Below are positions 1 through 5,842 of a stretch of 11,636 bases of DNA, piece after piece. The stretch spans positions 1-11,636 of the forward strand of contig DASWAT010000089.1 in the NCBI GenBank assembly GCA_036390995.1. Direction: 5' to 3'. This stretch comes from DASQQQ01 sp036390995. Its GTDB lineage: Bacteria; Actinomycetota; UBA4738; HRBIN12. How positions within the stretch are numbered: position 1 is the first letter of the stretch; each line of letters starts with the position of its first letter. Both the position numbers and the translations under genes were made by a program. The notes under the pieces were generated by a model. The model ran no database searches. It was not told the origin of the DNA and worked only from the letters and a program-made list of their open reading frames with translations.

Positions 1-97
1 CGATGGCCTCACGGTCGTTCCCGTCCACCATGTCTCGGACGCGCTGCGCTGGGCGTTCGAGGGGCAGCCGAACCGTGGCCGACACAACCGGTCCTAG
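1..97 (+). CDS. C-terminal tail of an upstream gene (partial, unidentified)
   Basis: A frame open from the window edge (codons from position 2) ends at a TAG at 95-97 and encodes about 31 residues, including LTVVPVHHVSDALRWAFEG. The pattern V-x-P-V-x-x-V-x-D-A-L resembles the extreme C-terminus of Lon/RadA-type (S16 fold) proteins. RadA is a frequent neighbour of yacL-ispD in Gram-positive genomes. The fragment is too short for a firm assignment, so the family is only a suggestion. After the stop there are about 180 bp before carD, which makes it a separate transcription unit from carD. Confidence 0.4.
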   Translation, partial: DGLTVVPVHHVSDALRWAFEGQPNRGRHNRS

Positions 98-205
98 GGC
101 CTCCGAAGTGCGGAAACGCGCAGGAAGCGGTCGAAAGCACGTAGGAACGAGGTCGAGAGATGGCCGAGGCATGGCCGAAAGGGGCCTCTGACCAGCACTT
201 TTGAT

Positions 206-235
206 TTGCGGGGGACAGGCGCTCCGTGCTATCTT
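206..235 (+). promoter_or_regulatory. Probable carD promoter (extended -10)
   Basis: TTGCGG at 206-211 could be a -35, followed after 18 bp by TATCTT at 230-235. The -10 is preceded by TGC at 227-229, making an extended -10. The expected start site is near 242, giving a leader of about 40 nt before the GTG at 283. The -35 is weak, so the call rests on the extended -10 and its position. Confidence 0.45.
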
Positions 236-282
236 GGTAAGCAGTTCCCGACCCGTCATCGCATCTCACTCGAGGGGGTTGT

Positions 283-792
283 GTGTTCCGTAAAGGCGAC
301 ACCGTTGTGCATCCGGAACATGGGGCGGCAGTCATCGAAGAGCTTCGCGAACGGGAGATCCTCGGCGAGAAGAGGAAATACCTGGTGTTGCGGGTCGCGT
401 ACGGCGACCTCACGCTGATGGTCCCGGTCGACAGCACGGAGGAGGTCGGCCTCCGCTCCGTCGTCGGCAAGAACGAGGTCAAGAAGGTCCTGAACGTCCT
501 CAAGGAGGACGAGTCGAAGATGGCCGCCAACTGGAGCCGTCGCTTCAAGAACAACATCGAGAAGCTGCGCTCCGGCGACATCTACCAGGTGGCCGAGGTC
601 GTCCGGAACCTGTCCATCCGCGAGCGCGAGCGCGGGCTCTCCGCAGGCGAGAAGCGCATGATCACGAAGGCTCGCCAGATCCTGGTCTCCGAGCTCGTCT
701 ACGCGACCGGGGGGACCGAGGAGAAGGCCGAGGCGATGATCGACAGGGTCCTGGAGGAGTCCCACCAGGCACGGGTCCTCCAGGGCGCCTAG
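283..792 (+). CDS. carD: CarD family transcriptional regulator (RNA polymerase-binding)
   Basis: This 169-residue protein is close in length to mycobacterial CarD (162). CarD binds the RNA polymerase beta subunit and stabilises open promoter complexes, mainly at rRNA and housekeeping promoters. The N-terminal CarD/CdnL/TRCF interaction domain (about residues 1-55) opens FRKGDTVVHPEHGAAVIEE. The C-terminal helical DNA-binding domain contains ANWSRRFKNN with Trp84, equivalent to the conserved Trp that wedges into the upstream fork, and a well-conserved GLSAGEKRMITKARQILV segment. The GTG start at 283 is chosen because GAGGGGG at 272-278 lies about 4 bp upstream and the protein then begins exactly as the family does. 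It has its own promoter and a strong hairpin directly after its stop, so it is probably expressed at a higher level than the genes that follow. Family assignment is very secure. Confidence 0.96.
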   Translation: MFRKGDTVVHPEHGAAVIEELREREILGEKRKYLVLRVAYGDLTLMVPVDSTEEVGLRSVVGKNEVKKVLNVLKEDESKMAANWSRRFKNNIEKLRSGDIYQVAEVVRNLSIRERERGLSAGEKRMITKARQILVSELVYATGGTEEKAEAMIDRVLEESHQARVLQGA

Positions 793-819
793 CCCGGTTC
801 GCCGGCCCGGCGGATCGGG
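793..819 (+). terminator. Strong hairpin immediately after carD (terminator or attenuator)
   Basis: Starting on the base after the carD stop, CCCGGTTCGCCG (793-804) pairs over 12 consecutive positions, two of them G-U, with CGGCGGATCGGG (808-819) around a GCC loop. There is no T-run, which is common for high-GC terminators. The next gene starts within 70 bp and has no obvious promoter of its own, so partial termination or mRNA 3'-end protection is as likely as full termination. Confidence 0.6.
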
Positions 820-846
820 AGCGCGGTTGTCCGGTTCGGTGACCGG

Positions 847-1968
847 ATGCTTGCGAGAACCCCGCACGAAGGTCACGGTAGGCGGGTGAGTGGATCGGGC
901 GAGAGCCGTCGGGCCATCCCTCGTGGGCGGTTGGTCGAGTTCGTCCGCCTGATCTTCGTCGTCCTGTTCGCCGTCGCCGGCTACACCGTTGCGCGTGGGA
1001 TGACCGATCCCACCGGGCGCAGCACCCTCCTCGGCGTGATCCTGGGCTCGGGCACGGGATTCGTACTGGGCGGCGTCTTCGGACGGCAGACCGCCACCGC
1101 CGTGAGCGCGGTCGAGCGCGAGTTCCGGCGCGTTCCCGCCGCCGAGCTGGTCGCCGGTGCCGCCGGGTTGGTCGTGGGCCTGACCATCGCGGCACTGTCG
1201 ACCGTGCCGCTGTTCCGCCTGCCGCCGCTCGCAGCCTGGACCACCGTCGCGTTCATCTACGTGACGCTCTCGTACCTCGGCTATCGCGTCGGACGAACCA
1301 AGCAGGCGGACCTGTTCGGGCTGATCGGCTTGAAGCCGCGGGCGGGGGGGACGGCGCAGGGCGAGATCTCGGTCGTCGACACCAGCGCGCTGATCGACGG
1401 CCGGGTGGTGGACCTGGTGAAGACCGGCTTCCTCTCCGGAGACCTGCTGATCCACGCAGCGGTTCTGGTGGAGCTGCAGCAGATCGCCGACACGTCGGAT
1501 CCGAAGCGGCGCGCTCGGGGCCGCCGGGGTCTCGACGCCGTGACCGAGCTGCAGCGGGCGCCCACGGTCGAAGTGCACCTGGTCGAGGAGGAGGCGGTGG
1601 GCGACGTGGATGCCGCGCTGGTTCGCCTGGCCCGCGATCGCGGGGCCTCGCTCATCACGACCGACCACAACCTCGCGAAGGTGGCCGAGGCGCTCTCGGT
1701 GCGCGTGCCCCGGCTGAACGAGCTGGCGGCAGCGTTCCGGGTGCCGGTCGGCGTGGGCGACGAGCTCACGATCGAGCTCGTGAAGGAAGGGCGGGAGAGC
1801 GGGCAGGCCGTCGGGTACCTCGACGACGGCACGATGGTCGTCGTGGAGCGCGCCGACGAGCGCATCGGCTCGGAGGTCGCCGTGGTGGCCCGGAACGTCA
1901 TCACCACCACCACCGGGCGCATGGTCTTCGCGAACCTCCAGGGAACGGACGGGTCGGAGGCGGTGTGA
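847..1968 (+). CDS. YacL-like membrane PIN/TRAM domain protein
   Basis: This 373-residue protein has four predicted membrane segments (about 34-51, 61-79, 100-121 and 128-147), then a PIN-fold domain (about 174-298), then a TRAM-type beta-barrel (about 299-370). Acidic residues typical of a PIN metal site are visible: Asp178 in VVDTSALIDG, Glu209 in VLVELQQIAD, Asp253/Asp255, and Asp273 in ITTDHN. The architecture and the place just before ispD match Bacillus YacL, a membrane protein of the radA-disA-yacL-ispD region. PIN domains are usually ribonucleases and TRAM domains bind RNA, so an RNA-directed role at the membrane is an inference. The ATG at 847 follows GGTGA (839-843). A GTG at 886 behind GGTAGG is an equally good start and would remove 13 non-conserved residues. 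The TGA overlaps the ispD start by 4 bp (GTGA), so the two are probably translationally coupled. Confidence 0.88.
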   Translation: MLARTPHEGHGRRVSGSGESRRAIPRGRLVEFVRLIFVVLFAVAGYTVARGMTDPTGRSTLLGVILGSGTGFVLGGVFGRQTATAVSAVEREFRRVPAAELVAGAAGLVVGLTIAALSTVPLFRLPPLAAWTTVAFIYVTLSYLGYRVGRTKQADLFGLIGLKPRAGGTAQGEISVVDTSALIDGRVVDLVKTGFLSGDLLIHAAVLVELQQIADTSDPKRRARGRRGLDAVTELQRAPTVEVHLVEEEAVGDVDAALVRLARDRGASLITTDHNLAKVAEALSVRVPRLNELAAAFRVPVGVGDELTIELVKEGRESGQAVGYLDDGTMVVVERADERIGSEVAVVARNVITTTTGRMVFANLQGTDGSEAV

Positions 1969-2663
1969 CGGTCTCGGCCGTTGCGATCGTGCTCGCCGCG
2001 GGATCGGGCGAGCGGTTGGGCGAACCCGTGCCCAAGGCCTTCGTGCCGGTGGGAGGACGGCCCATGCTGGTTCACGCGGTCCGGGCCGCGATGGCCTGTC
2101 CGCAGATCGGATCCGTCGTCGTGGCCGCGCCGTGGGGGCAAGAGGACCTGGCCCACGCGATGCTCGAGCAGGTCGGGCCGCACGCGGTGGTCACGGGGGG
2201 TGAGTCCCGTCAGGTTTCCGTCCGAGCCGCCCTCGCGGCCGTGCCCGCGGAGGTCGAAGCGGTCGTGTGCCACGACGCGGCTCGGTGCCTCGCCTCCGCT
2301 GCGTTGTTCGATGCCGTTCTCGAGGCGCTGGACGGCGCCGACGGTGCCGACGGTGCGATCCCCGTGCTCCCGGTGCCCGACACCGTGAAGCGCGTTCGCG
2401 ATGGGATCGTGCTGGAGACGGTGGATCGGTCCGAGCTCGGGTTGGCCCAGACGCCGCAGGCGTTCCGGCTCATCGCGCTTCGCGATGCGCACGCCCGGGC
2501 CGAGCGTGAAGGCGTCGAGGGAACCGACGACGCGATGCTGCTAGAGCTGGCGGGGTACCGCGTGGTCGCCGTCGCCGGAGAGGTCGGCAACTTCAAGGTC
2601 ACGACCGCGCAGGACCTGGCCCGTGCGGACCGGATCCTGACGGAGGTCCCGGCCGGTGACTGA
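1965..2663 (+). CDS. ispD: 2-C-methyl-D-erythritol 4-phosphate cytidylyltransferase (IspD)
   Basis: IspD joins MEP and CTP to give CDP-methylerythritol, the third step of the non-mevalonate isoprenoid pathway. It is a soluble cytosolic enzyme. The 232-residue product (E. coli 236) shows the CTP-binding signature AAGSGERLGEPVPKAF (Arg17 and Lys24), HDAAR at 103-107, VPVPDTVK at 136-142, TVDR with Arg155, AQTPQAF at 161-167, GTDDA at 186-190 and NFKVTTAQDL at 209-218. The proline that normally follows HDAAR is missing (HDAARCL instead of HDAARPCL-like), a small deviation near the active site. Three near-identical 9-bp units encode DGADGADGA at about residues 123-131, a local expansion not needed for the fold. 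The GTG start overlaps the stop of the preceding gene by 4 bp. ispF follows after 27 bp. Confidence 0.95.
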   Translation: MTVSAVAIVLAAGSGERLGEPVPKAFVPVGGRPMLVHAVRAAMACPQIGSVVVAAPWGQEDLAHAMLEQVGPHAVVTGGESRQVSVRAALAAVPAEVEAVVCHDAARCLASAALFDAVLEALDGADGADGAIPVLPVPDTVKRVRDGIVLETVDRSELGLAQTPQAFRLIALRDAHARAEREGVEGTDDAMLLELAGYRVVAVAGEVGNFKVTTAQDLARADRILTEVPAGD

Positions 2664-2690
2664 GGAACGGTTCGCGGAGCGGGTCCTCCG

Positions 2691-3167
2691 GTGAGCGAGC
2701 CTCGCGTGGGCCTAGGGTTCGACGTCCACGGGTGGGGCGCCGGTGGGACGCTCCACCTGGCCGGCGTCGTCGTTCCCGACCGGGCGGCGCTGCTCGGGCA
2801 CTCGGACGGCGACGTCGTGTGTCATGCCCTGGCCGATGCGCTGCTCGGCGCGGCCGGGCTCGGCGACATCGGGGAGCACTTCCCCGAGAGCGATCCCGCG
2901 ATCTCCGGGATCGCAGGGCTCGACCTCCTCGGCGAGGCGGTCGAGAGGGTGCGAGCCGCAGGGATCGAGCCGATCTCGGCCGACGTCACCGTGATCGCCG
3001 AGCAGCCCTCGATCGCACCGATCCGCTCCCAGATGCGCGCCAACCTGTCGCGTGCCGTCGGCCTTGCCCCGGAGCGGGTCTCGGTGAAGGCCACCCGGCC
3101 CGAGGGTCTCGGGCTCACGGGAAACGGCGTGGGATGCCTGGCGATCGCCGTCGCGACCGTCCCGTGA
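2691..3167 (+). CDS. ispF: 2-C-methyl-D-erythritol 2,4-cyclodiphosphate synthase (IspF)
   Basis: IspF cyclises CDP-methylerythritol 2-phosphate to MEcPP with release of CMP, in the same pathway as IspD. IspE, which acts between them, is not in the window. The 158-residue product matches the family length (E. coli 159). The zinc ligands are visible as Asp11 and His13 in GLGFDVH and His45 in DVVCHALADALLG. Other family motifs are LGHSDGD (35-41), GLGDIGEHFPESDP (56-69), and KATRPEGLGLTGNG near the C-terminus, which carries the threonine/glutamate pair that binds phosphate. The GTG start at 2691 has GGAG at 2676-2679, a rather long 11-bp spacing, but the N-terminus aligns with the family only from here. 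The stop overlaps the GTG of rlmB by 4 bp, repeating the junction style seen before ispD. Confidence 0.96.
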   Translation: MSEPRVGLGFDVHGWGAGGTLHLAGVVVPDRAALLGHSDGDVVCHALADALLGAAGLGDIGEHFPESDPAISGIAGLDLLGEAVERVRAAGIEPISADVTVIAEQPSIAPIRSQMRANLSRAVGLAPERVSVKATRPEGLGLTGNGVGCLAIAVATVP

Positions 3168-3904
3168 GCCGGATGGGCAGGCAGGTCGTCGCGGGGCGGC
3201 GGGCGGCTCTCGAGGCGGTGCGGTCCGGCCGGGCAGAGCGGGTGCTGGTGGCGGCCGGTTCGCGCCGGACCCCCGCCCTCCGCGACCTGCTTCGGGCGTG
3301 CGAGGGGTCGGGGACCCCGGTGGAGGAGGCGGATCAGCGAGAGCTGGACCGTCTTGCCGAGGATCACCACGGCGTCGTGGCGAGGATCCGGGCGATCGCG
3401 GATCTCGGCGAACGGGACCTGTCCACGTACGCGTTCGGCCCTGACGACGTGGTCGTGGTGCTCGACGGGATCACGGACCCGCAGAACCTCGGGGCCGCTG
3501 CGCGCTCGGCCGAGGCCGCGGGCGTGGCGATGCTGGTCACCCGGATCCGGCGGGCGGCGCCGGCCACGCCTGCAGCCGTGCGGGCCTCCGCGGGGGCGCT
3601 GCTGCATCTCCCGCACGCGAGGGTCGCCAACCTCGCCCGCGCGTTGGACCGCCTGAAGGACGCCGGCTTCGCGGTCGTGGGCCTGGACGAGGAGGCGCCG
3701 GCCGACGTCTACGAAGAACACTGCCCGTCCGGACGCCTCGCGTTGGTGCTGGGATCGGAGGGCGAAGGACTGTCGCGCCTGGTCCGGGAGCGGTGCGATC
3801 TCCTGGTGCGCCTCCCCATGCGAGGACGGGTCTCGTCGCTGAACGCCTCGGCGTCGCTGGCGGCCGTCCTGTTCGCCTACGTGCTGCCGTCACGCCAGCG
3901 TTGA
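3164..3904 (+). CDS. rlmB: 23S rRNA (guanosine-2'-O-)-methyltransferase, RlmB/TrmH (SpoU) family
   Basis: SpoU-class (SPOUT knot) enzymes transfer a methyl group from SAM to a ribose 2'-OH; the RlmB type modifies a guanosine in the peptidyl-transferase region of 23S rRNA. The 246-residue product has an N-terminal substrate-binding domain (about 5-75, VVAGRRAALEAV) and a knotted catalytic domain with motif 1 LDGITDPQNLGAAARSAEAAG (100-120), motif 2 LVLGSEGEGLS (194-204) and motif 3 LPMRGRVSSLNASASLA (217-233). ASAGALLHLPHARVANLARAL is characteristic of RlmB rather than the tRNA enzyme TrmH. The GTG at 3164 overlaps the ispF stop (GTGA). An ATG at 3173 is an alternative start three codons later. 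No cysS lies between ispF and this gene, unlike in many Actinobacteria. The stop is 18 bp before tRNA-Thr. Confidence 0.92.
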   Translation: MSRMGRQVVAGRRAALEAVRSGRAERVLVAAGSRRTPALRDLLRACEGSGTPVEEADQRELDRLAEDHHGVVARIRAIADLGERDLSTYAFGPDDVVVVLDGITDPQNLGAAARSAEAAGVAMLVTRIRRAAPATPAAVRASAGALLHLPHARVANLARALDRLKDAGFAVVGLDEEAPADVYEEHCPSGRLALVLGSEGEGLSRLVRERCDLLVRLPMRGRVSSLNASASLAAVLFAYVLPSRQR

Positions 3905-3908
3905 CGGG

Positions 3909-3914
3909 TACACT
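3909..3914 (+). promoter_or_regulatory. Possible tRNA-Thr promoter -10 box
   Basis: GGTACACT at 3907-3914 contains a good -10 (TACACT). The predicted start site, about 3921, lies only two bases before the first base of the mature tRNA. No convincing -35 is seen at 17-18 bp spacing inside the end of rlmB, so read-through from rlmB is also possible. Confidence 0.4.
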
Positions 3915-3922
3915 CGGCCCAG

Positions 3923-3994
3923 GCCGGCGTAGCTCAGTGGTAGAGCAGCTGTCTTGTAAACAGCAGGTCGTCGGTTCGAATCCGACCGCCGGCT
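3923..3994 (+). tRNA. tRNA-Thr (anticodon UGU)
   Basis: This is a complete cloverleaf. The acceptor GCCGGCG (3923-3929) pairs perfectly with CGCCGGC (3987-3993), the D stem is GCTC/GAGC, and the anticodon stem GCTGT/ACAGC (3948-3952/3960-3964) closes the loop CTTGTAA (3953-3959) with anticodon TGT. The T stem GTCGG/CCGAC surrounds TTCGAAT. T3994 is the discriminator base and CCA is not encoded. The 3' half, from the first base of the anticodon loop onward, is duplicated exactly at 5695-5738. This gene therefore looks like an integration target whose 3' half was restored by the incoming DNA. Confidence 0.97.
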
Positions 3995-3996
3995 CG
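3953..3996 (+). repeat. attL-like direct repeat (3' half of tRNA-Thr)
   Basis: These 44 bp run from the first base of the anticodon loop through the discriminator base and two bases beyond. They are identical to 5695-5738. Identity stops abruptly on both sides (T3952 against G5694; A3997 against G5739). Confidence 0.9.
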
Positions 3997-4276
3997 AGCG
4001 CGAAATACCGGTGGCGTCCCCGTCCAGCGGTTCGTAAGAACGCCAACAGCGAAGACTTGACGTCTGGGCGCTACGGTATCGCCTGGGCCTCGAGGGCTGG
4101 GGGGCTCCCTCGGCGTGGGGGAGGGGAACGTGGTCGCCGATCGGATCGTCGGGCGCGAGCGGCCCTACGCCAGGCAAGACGCCTGAGAGGCTATCGTCCG
4201 ATCCCCGGTCCCGGTCGTGACGGGACGCCCGACCCTGCCGTTCACGACGCTCGGCGCAGAGGCTCGGGGAGGCGGA

Positions 4277-4303
4277 TTGTCCAGCTGAGTCGGGACGTAC
4301 GAT
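4277..4303 (+). promoter_or_regulatory. Possible promoter of the secreted protease gene
   Basis: TACGAT at 4298-4303 fits the actinobacterial -10 pattern TAnnAT. TTGTCC at 4277-4282 could be a -35, though the 15-bp spacer is short. Transcription from about 4310 would leave a leader of roughly 28 nt carrying the ribosome-binding site at 4323-4331. Confidence 0.35.
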
Positions 4304-4322
4304 GAAGTCCCGTCTCCGGACG

Positions 4323-4331
4323 AGAGGGAGG
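4323..4331 (+). promoter_or_regulatory. Ribosome-binding site fixing the protease start
   Basis: AGAGGGAGG ends 6 bp before the GTG at 4338. It is one of the strongest Shine-Dalgarno sequences in the window. It favours this GTG over the in-frame ATG at 4302, which has no such site. Confidence 0.7.
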
Positions 4332-4337
4332 TCAACC

Positions 4338-5285
4338 GTGGCTCGATCCAGCCTCCATGCTCACCGAGGGATCCTCCGTGCGGTCACGTCAGCGACCGTC
4401 GGAATCGTGGCGCTCCTCTTGTCGATCACGCCCGCGCCGGCGATTACGGGCGGCACCGAGGATCTCAGCAACAAGTACGCGAACGTCGGGATGGTCGTGT
4501 TCTACCAGCCGGATGGGCGGTTCCGGTGCACCGGGACGCTCATCGCCCCGCGCGTGGTGCTCACGGCGGCTCACTGCACGTTCCAGGACATCGGCGAAAT
4601 CATTGTGACGTTCGACCCGCTCATCTCGCGCACGGAGGAGGAGGCCGAGGTCGATATCCCCCGTGCCACCGACGATTCGGGGCCCGACGACGCGATTTCC
4701 GAGATCGGCTTCACCTCCGCGGACATCACGGCACCGAAGTACGAGGGCGAGCAGAACTGGTTCTTGGGCACGCCGGTGACTCACCCTGACTACAGTGACT
4801 TCACCGATCTCAAGAACTGGAACGACACCGGAGTCGTGATCCTCGATACGGCGCCGGGCCTGACGGCTTGGCCGCTTGCTGACGAGAACTACCTGAACGG
4901 GTTCGAGCAGCCGCTGTTGAACCAGACCGAGTTCTTCGCGGCCGGCTACGGCACCGAAGTGCGCCAGTCCGAGACGCCGCCGAGGCCGCCGACCGCCGAG
5001 CGAGAGCCGATCGTGCGCAGGTACACCACCGAGATCGGCCAGAAGATGACCGACCAGATCGTGCAGACCAACGGCAACGAGAAGGATCCGCGCGCCGGCG
5101 GCGGCAGCTGCTTCGGCGACTCCGGCGGTCCGCTGTCGCTCAATGGCTTCATCGTGGGCGACACCAGCTACGTGTACACGTACAACTGCCGCTACCTCGG
5201 CGGGTACCAGCGCGTGGACATCCCGATCGTCCGGAACTGGTTGCTGGACTGCGTCGCGGATCTGAGCTGCCCATCGAAGTCCTAG
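4338..5285 (+). CDS. Secreted trypsin-fold (S1 family) serine protease
   Basis: The 315-residue product begins with a Sec-type signal peptide (about 1-35, ending in TPAPA) followed at once by ITGGTEDL. This is the trypsin-type mature N-terminus (compare IVGG), so signal cleavage alone would release the free Ile36 needed for the active conformation, with no propeptide. The catalytic triad is visible: His79 in LTAAHC, Asp163 in NWNDTGVVILD, and Ser262 in SCFGDSGGPLS. Cys64/Cys80 form the expected Cys42-Cys58 disulfide and Cys259/Cys284 the Cys191-Cys220 pair. The residue at the base of the S1 pocket (chymotrypsin 189) is Gly257, not Asp, so cleavage after Arg/Lys is unlikely; small or hydrophobic residues are more likely. 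Acidic loops (TEEEAEVD) and a proline-rich loop (PPRPPTAE) are insertions. It is the only sizeable gene of the tRNA-flanked island. Catalysis outside the cell is inferred from the signal peptide; the substrate is unknown. Confidence 0.9.
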   Translation: MARSSLHAHRGILRAVTSATVGIVALLLSITPAPAITGGTEDLSNKYANVGMVVFYQPDGRFRCTGTLIAPRVVLTAAHCTFQDIGEIIVTFDPLISRTEEEAEVDIPRATDDSGPDDAISEIGFTSADITAPKYEGEQNWFLGTPVTHPDYSDFTDLKNWNDTGVVILDTAPGLTAWPLADENYLNGFEQPLLNQTEFFAAGYGTEVRQSETPPRPPTAEREPIVRRYTTEIGQKMTDQIVQTNGNEKDPRAGGGSCFGDSGGPLSLNGFIVGDTSYVYTYNCRYLGGYQRVDIPIVRNWLLDCVADLSCPSKS

Positions 5286-5694
5286 GTGGCGGGCCCGAAT
5301 CGAGCCGAGGGGGCTGATTGACGCGGAGGGGGCTGCCGCGTGCGGGTGGTGCTCGTCTTGACGGCATGGAGCACGAGCGCGCCAGCTAGCCTGCCGGACG
5401 TCCTTCCGCACGGGGAGATGGAGCTCACGGAGGAGAACGTATGGCGGCAGCTTCGCTAGCGATGCTCGACTGGCTTGATTCCGTCCGCGACCGCTGATGG
5501 ACAGGCGAGGATGGACCGGCCGGTGGCGAGTGAGCTAACCGCAACGCCTTCGTGAGCCTCGTGGCGGCGTCCTCCTCGGAGTCTGCTAGCACGCGCTCGT
5601 GGACATACACTGGGCATCGTCACCCACGTCCACGGTGTCTATGGACATATACGCTCGTGCACTGTTCCCGCAGGTACTCGGCTTTCCTGGATGG
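5286..5694. other. Non-coding right arm of the island with possible gene remnants
   Basis: No full gene is supported in these 409 bp. A short ORF with a good ribosome-binding site lies at 5441-5497. Near-inverted copies containing CACGAGCGCG and GCTAGC sit at 5372-5390 and 5585-5601. TGGACATACAC (5600-5610) and TGGACATATAC (5642-5652) are near-direct repeats 42 bp apart, close to the right attachment repeat. Such small repeats are compatible with recombinase or excisionase binding sites, but nothing proves this. Weak coding traces that recall integrase C-termini are described in the findings. Confidence 0.4.
5441..5497 (+). CDS. Short ORF of 18 residues with strong ribosome-binding site (doubtful)
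   Basis: ATG at 5441 follows GGAGGAG (5429-5435) at 5 bp spacing, an excellent initiation site. The product would be MAAASLAMLDWLDSVRDR, 18 residues, ending at TGA 5495-5497. No family is recognised. It may be a true small protein, the surviving 5' end of a deleted gene, or chance. An overlapping 13-codon frame starts at 5419. Only the initiation context supports it. Confidence 0.22.
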   Translation: MAAASLAMLDWLDSVRDR

Positions 5695-5738
5695 CTTGTA
5701 AACAGCAGGTCGTCGGTTCGAATCCGACCGCCGGCTCG
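5695..5738 (+). repeat. attR-like direct repeat (bare tRNA-Thr 3' fragment)
   Basis: This is an exact 44-bp copy of 3953-3996: anticodon loop, 3' anticodon strand, T arm, 3' acceptor strand and two bases beyond. The bases upstream show no resemblance to the tRNA 5' half, so it is not a decayed full tRNA duplicate. Confidence 0.9.
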
Positions 5739-5842
5739 GATGGAACGGTCTCGTGCGACGATCCGGGGAAGTGCGTTCGGAACCGGATGCTGCCGGCGGT
5801 CCGATCCATCCTCAACTCGGGGTGACCCCTGAGGCCGATGGT

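Larger units (their letters stand above)
3997..4337. other. Non-coding left arm of the island
   Basis: No supported gene is seen in these 341 bp. They contain several inverted repeats: CGAGGG/CCCTCG (4091-4096/4107-4112, G-rich loop), GATCGGA/TCCGATC (4139-4145/4197-4203), and nested inside the latter a small hairpin CAGGC-AAGAC-GCCTG (4171-4185). The right end holds the protease promoter candidate and ribosome-binding site. The inverted repeats could be recombinase arm sites or transcription-termination structures; the sequence does not decide. Confidence 0.5.
3953..5738. mobile_element. Putative small tRNA-Thr-integrated island without an intact integrase
   Basis: A 44-bp exact direct repeat brackets this segment (3953-3996 and 5695-5738). 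The left copy is the 3' part of an intact tRNA-Thr and the right copy is a bare 3' fragment with no tRNA 5' half. This is the classic footprint of site-specific integration by a tyrosine recombinase into a tRNA gene. The identity begins on the first base of the 7-nt anticodon loop, the place where such enzymes often exchange strands. The inner 1.7 kb encodes one sizeable protein, a secreted serine protease, plus largely non-coding flanks. No intact recombinase is encoded, so the element is either a remnant, or was inserted by an integrase supplied in trans. The footprint is seen directly; mobility is inferred. Confidence 0.7.

Noticed and set aside
256..1668. Long open frame on the minus strand opposite carD and the PIN/TRAM gene
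   Set aside because: It is rich in Arg/Gly/Pro/His with no recognisable domain and lies opposite two well-identified genes; it is a by-product of high GC content.
847..1968. PIN domain protein as a VapC-type toxin
   Set aside because: It has four membrane segments, a C-terminal TRAM domain and a place before ispD, and no antitoxin gene precedes it; this is the YacL type.
4057..4082. TTGACG at 4057 with TACGGT or TATCGC as a promoter
   Set aside because: The spacers are 9 or 14 bp, too short for a sigma-70-type promoter.
4302..4337. ATG at 4302 as the protease start
   Set aside because: It lacks a ribosome-binding site and overlaps the likely -10 box; the GTG at 4338 has an ideal one and still leaves a complete signal peptide.
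4389..5411. 340-codon open frame on the minus strand opposite the protease
   Set aside because: Its low-complexity Arg/Ala/Val/His composition and lack of any motif contrast with the plus strand, which shows a complete catalytic triad and signal peptide.
5695..5738. A second tRNA-Thr gene
   Set aside because: Only the 3' half is present; the D arm, 5' acceptor strand and 5' anticodon strand are missing, so it cannot fold as a tRNA.
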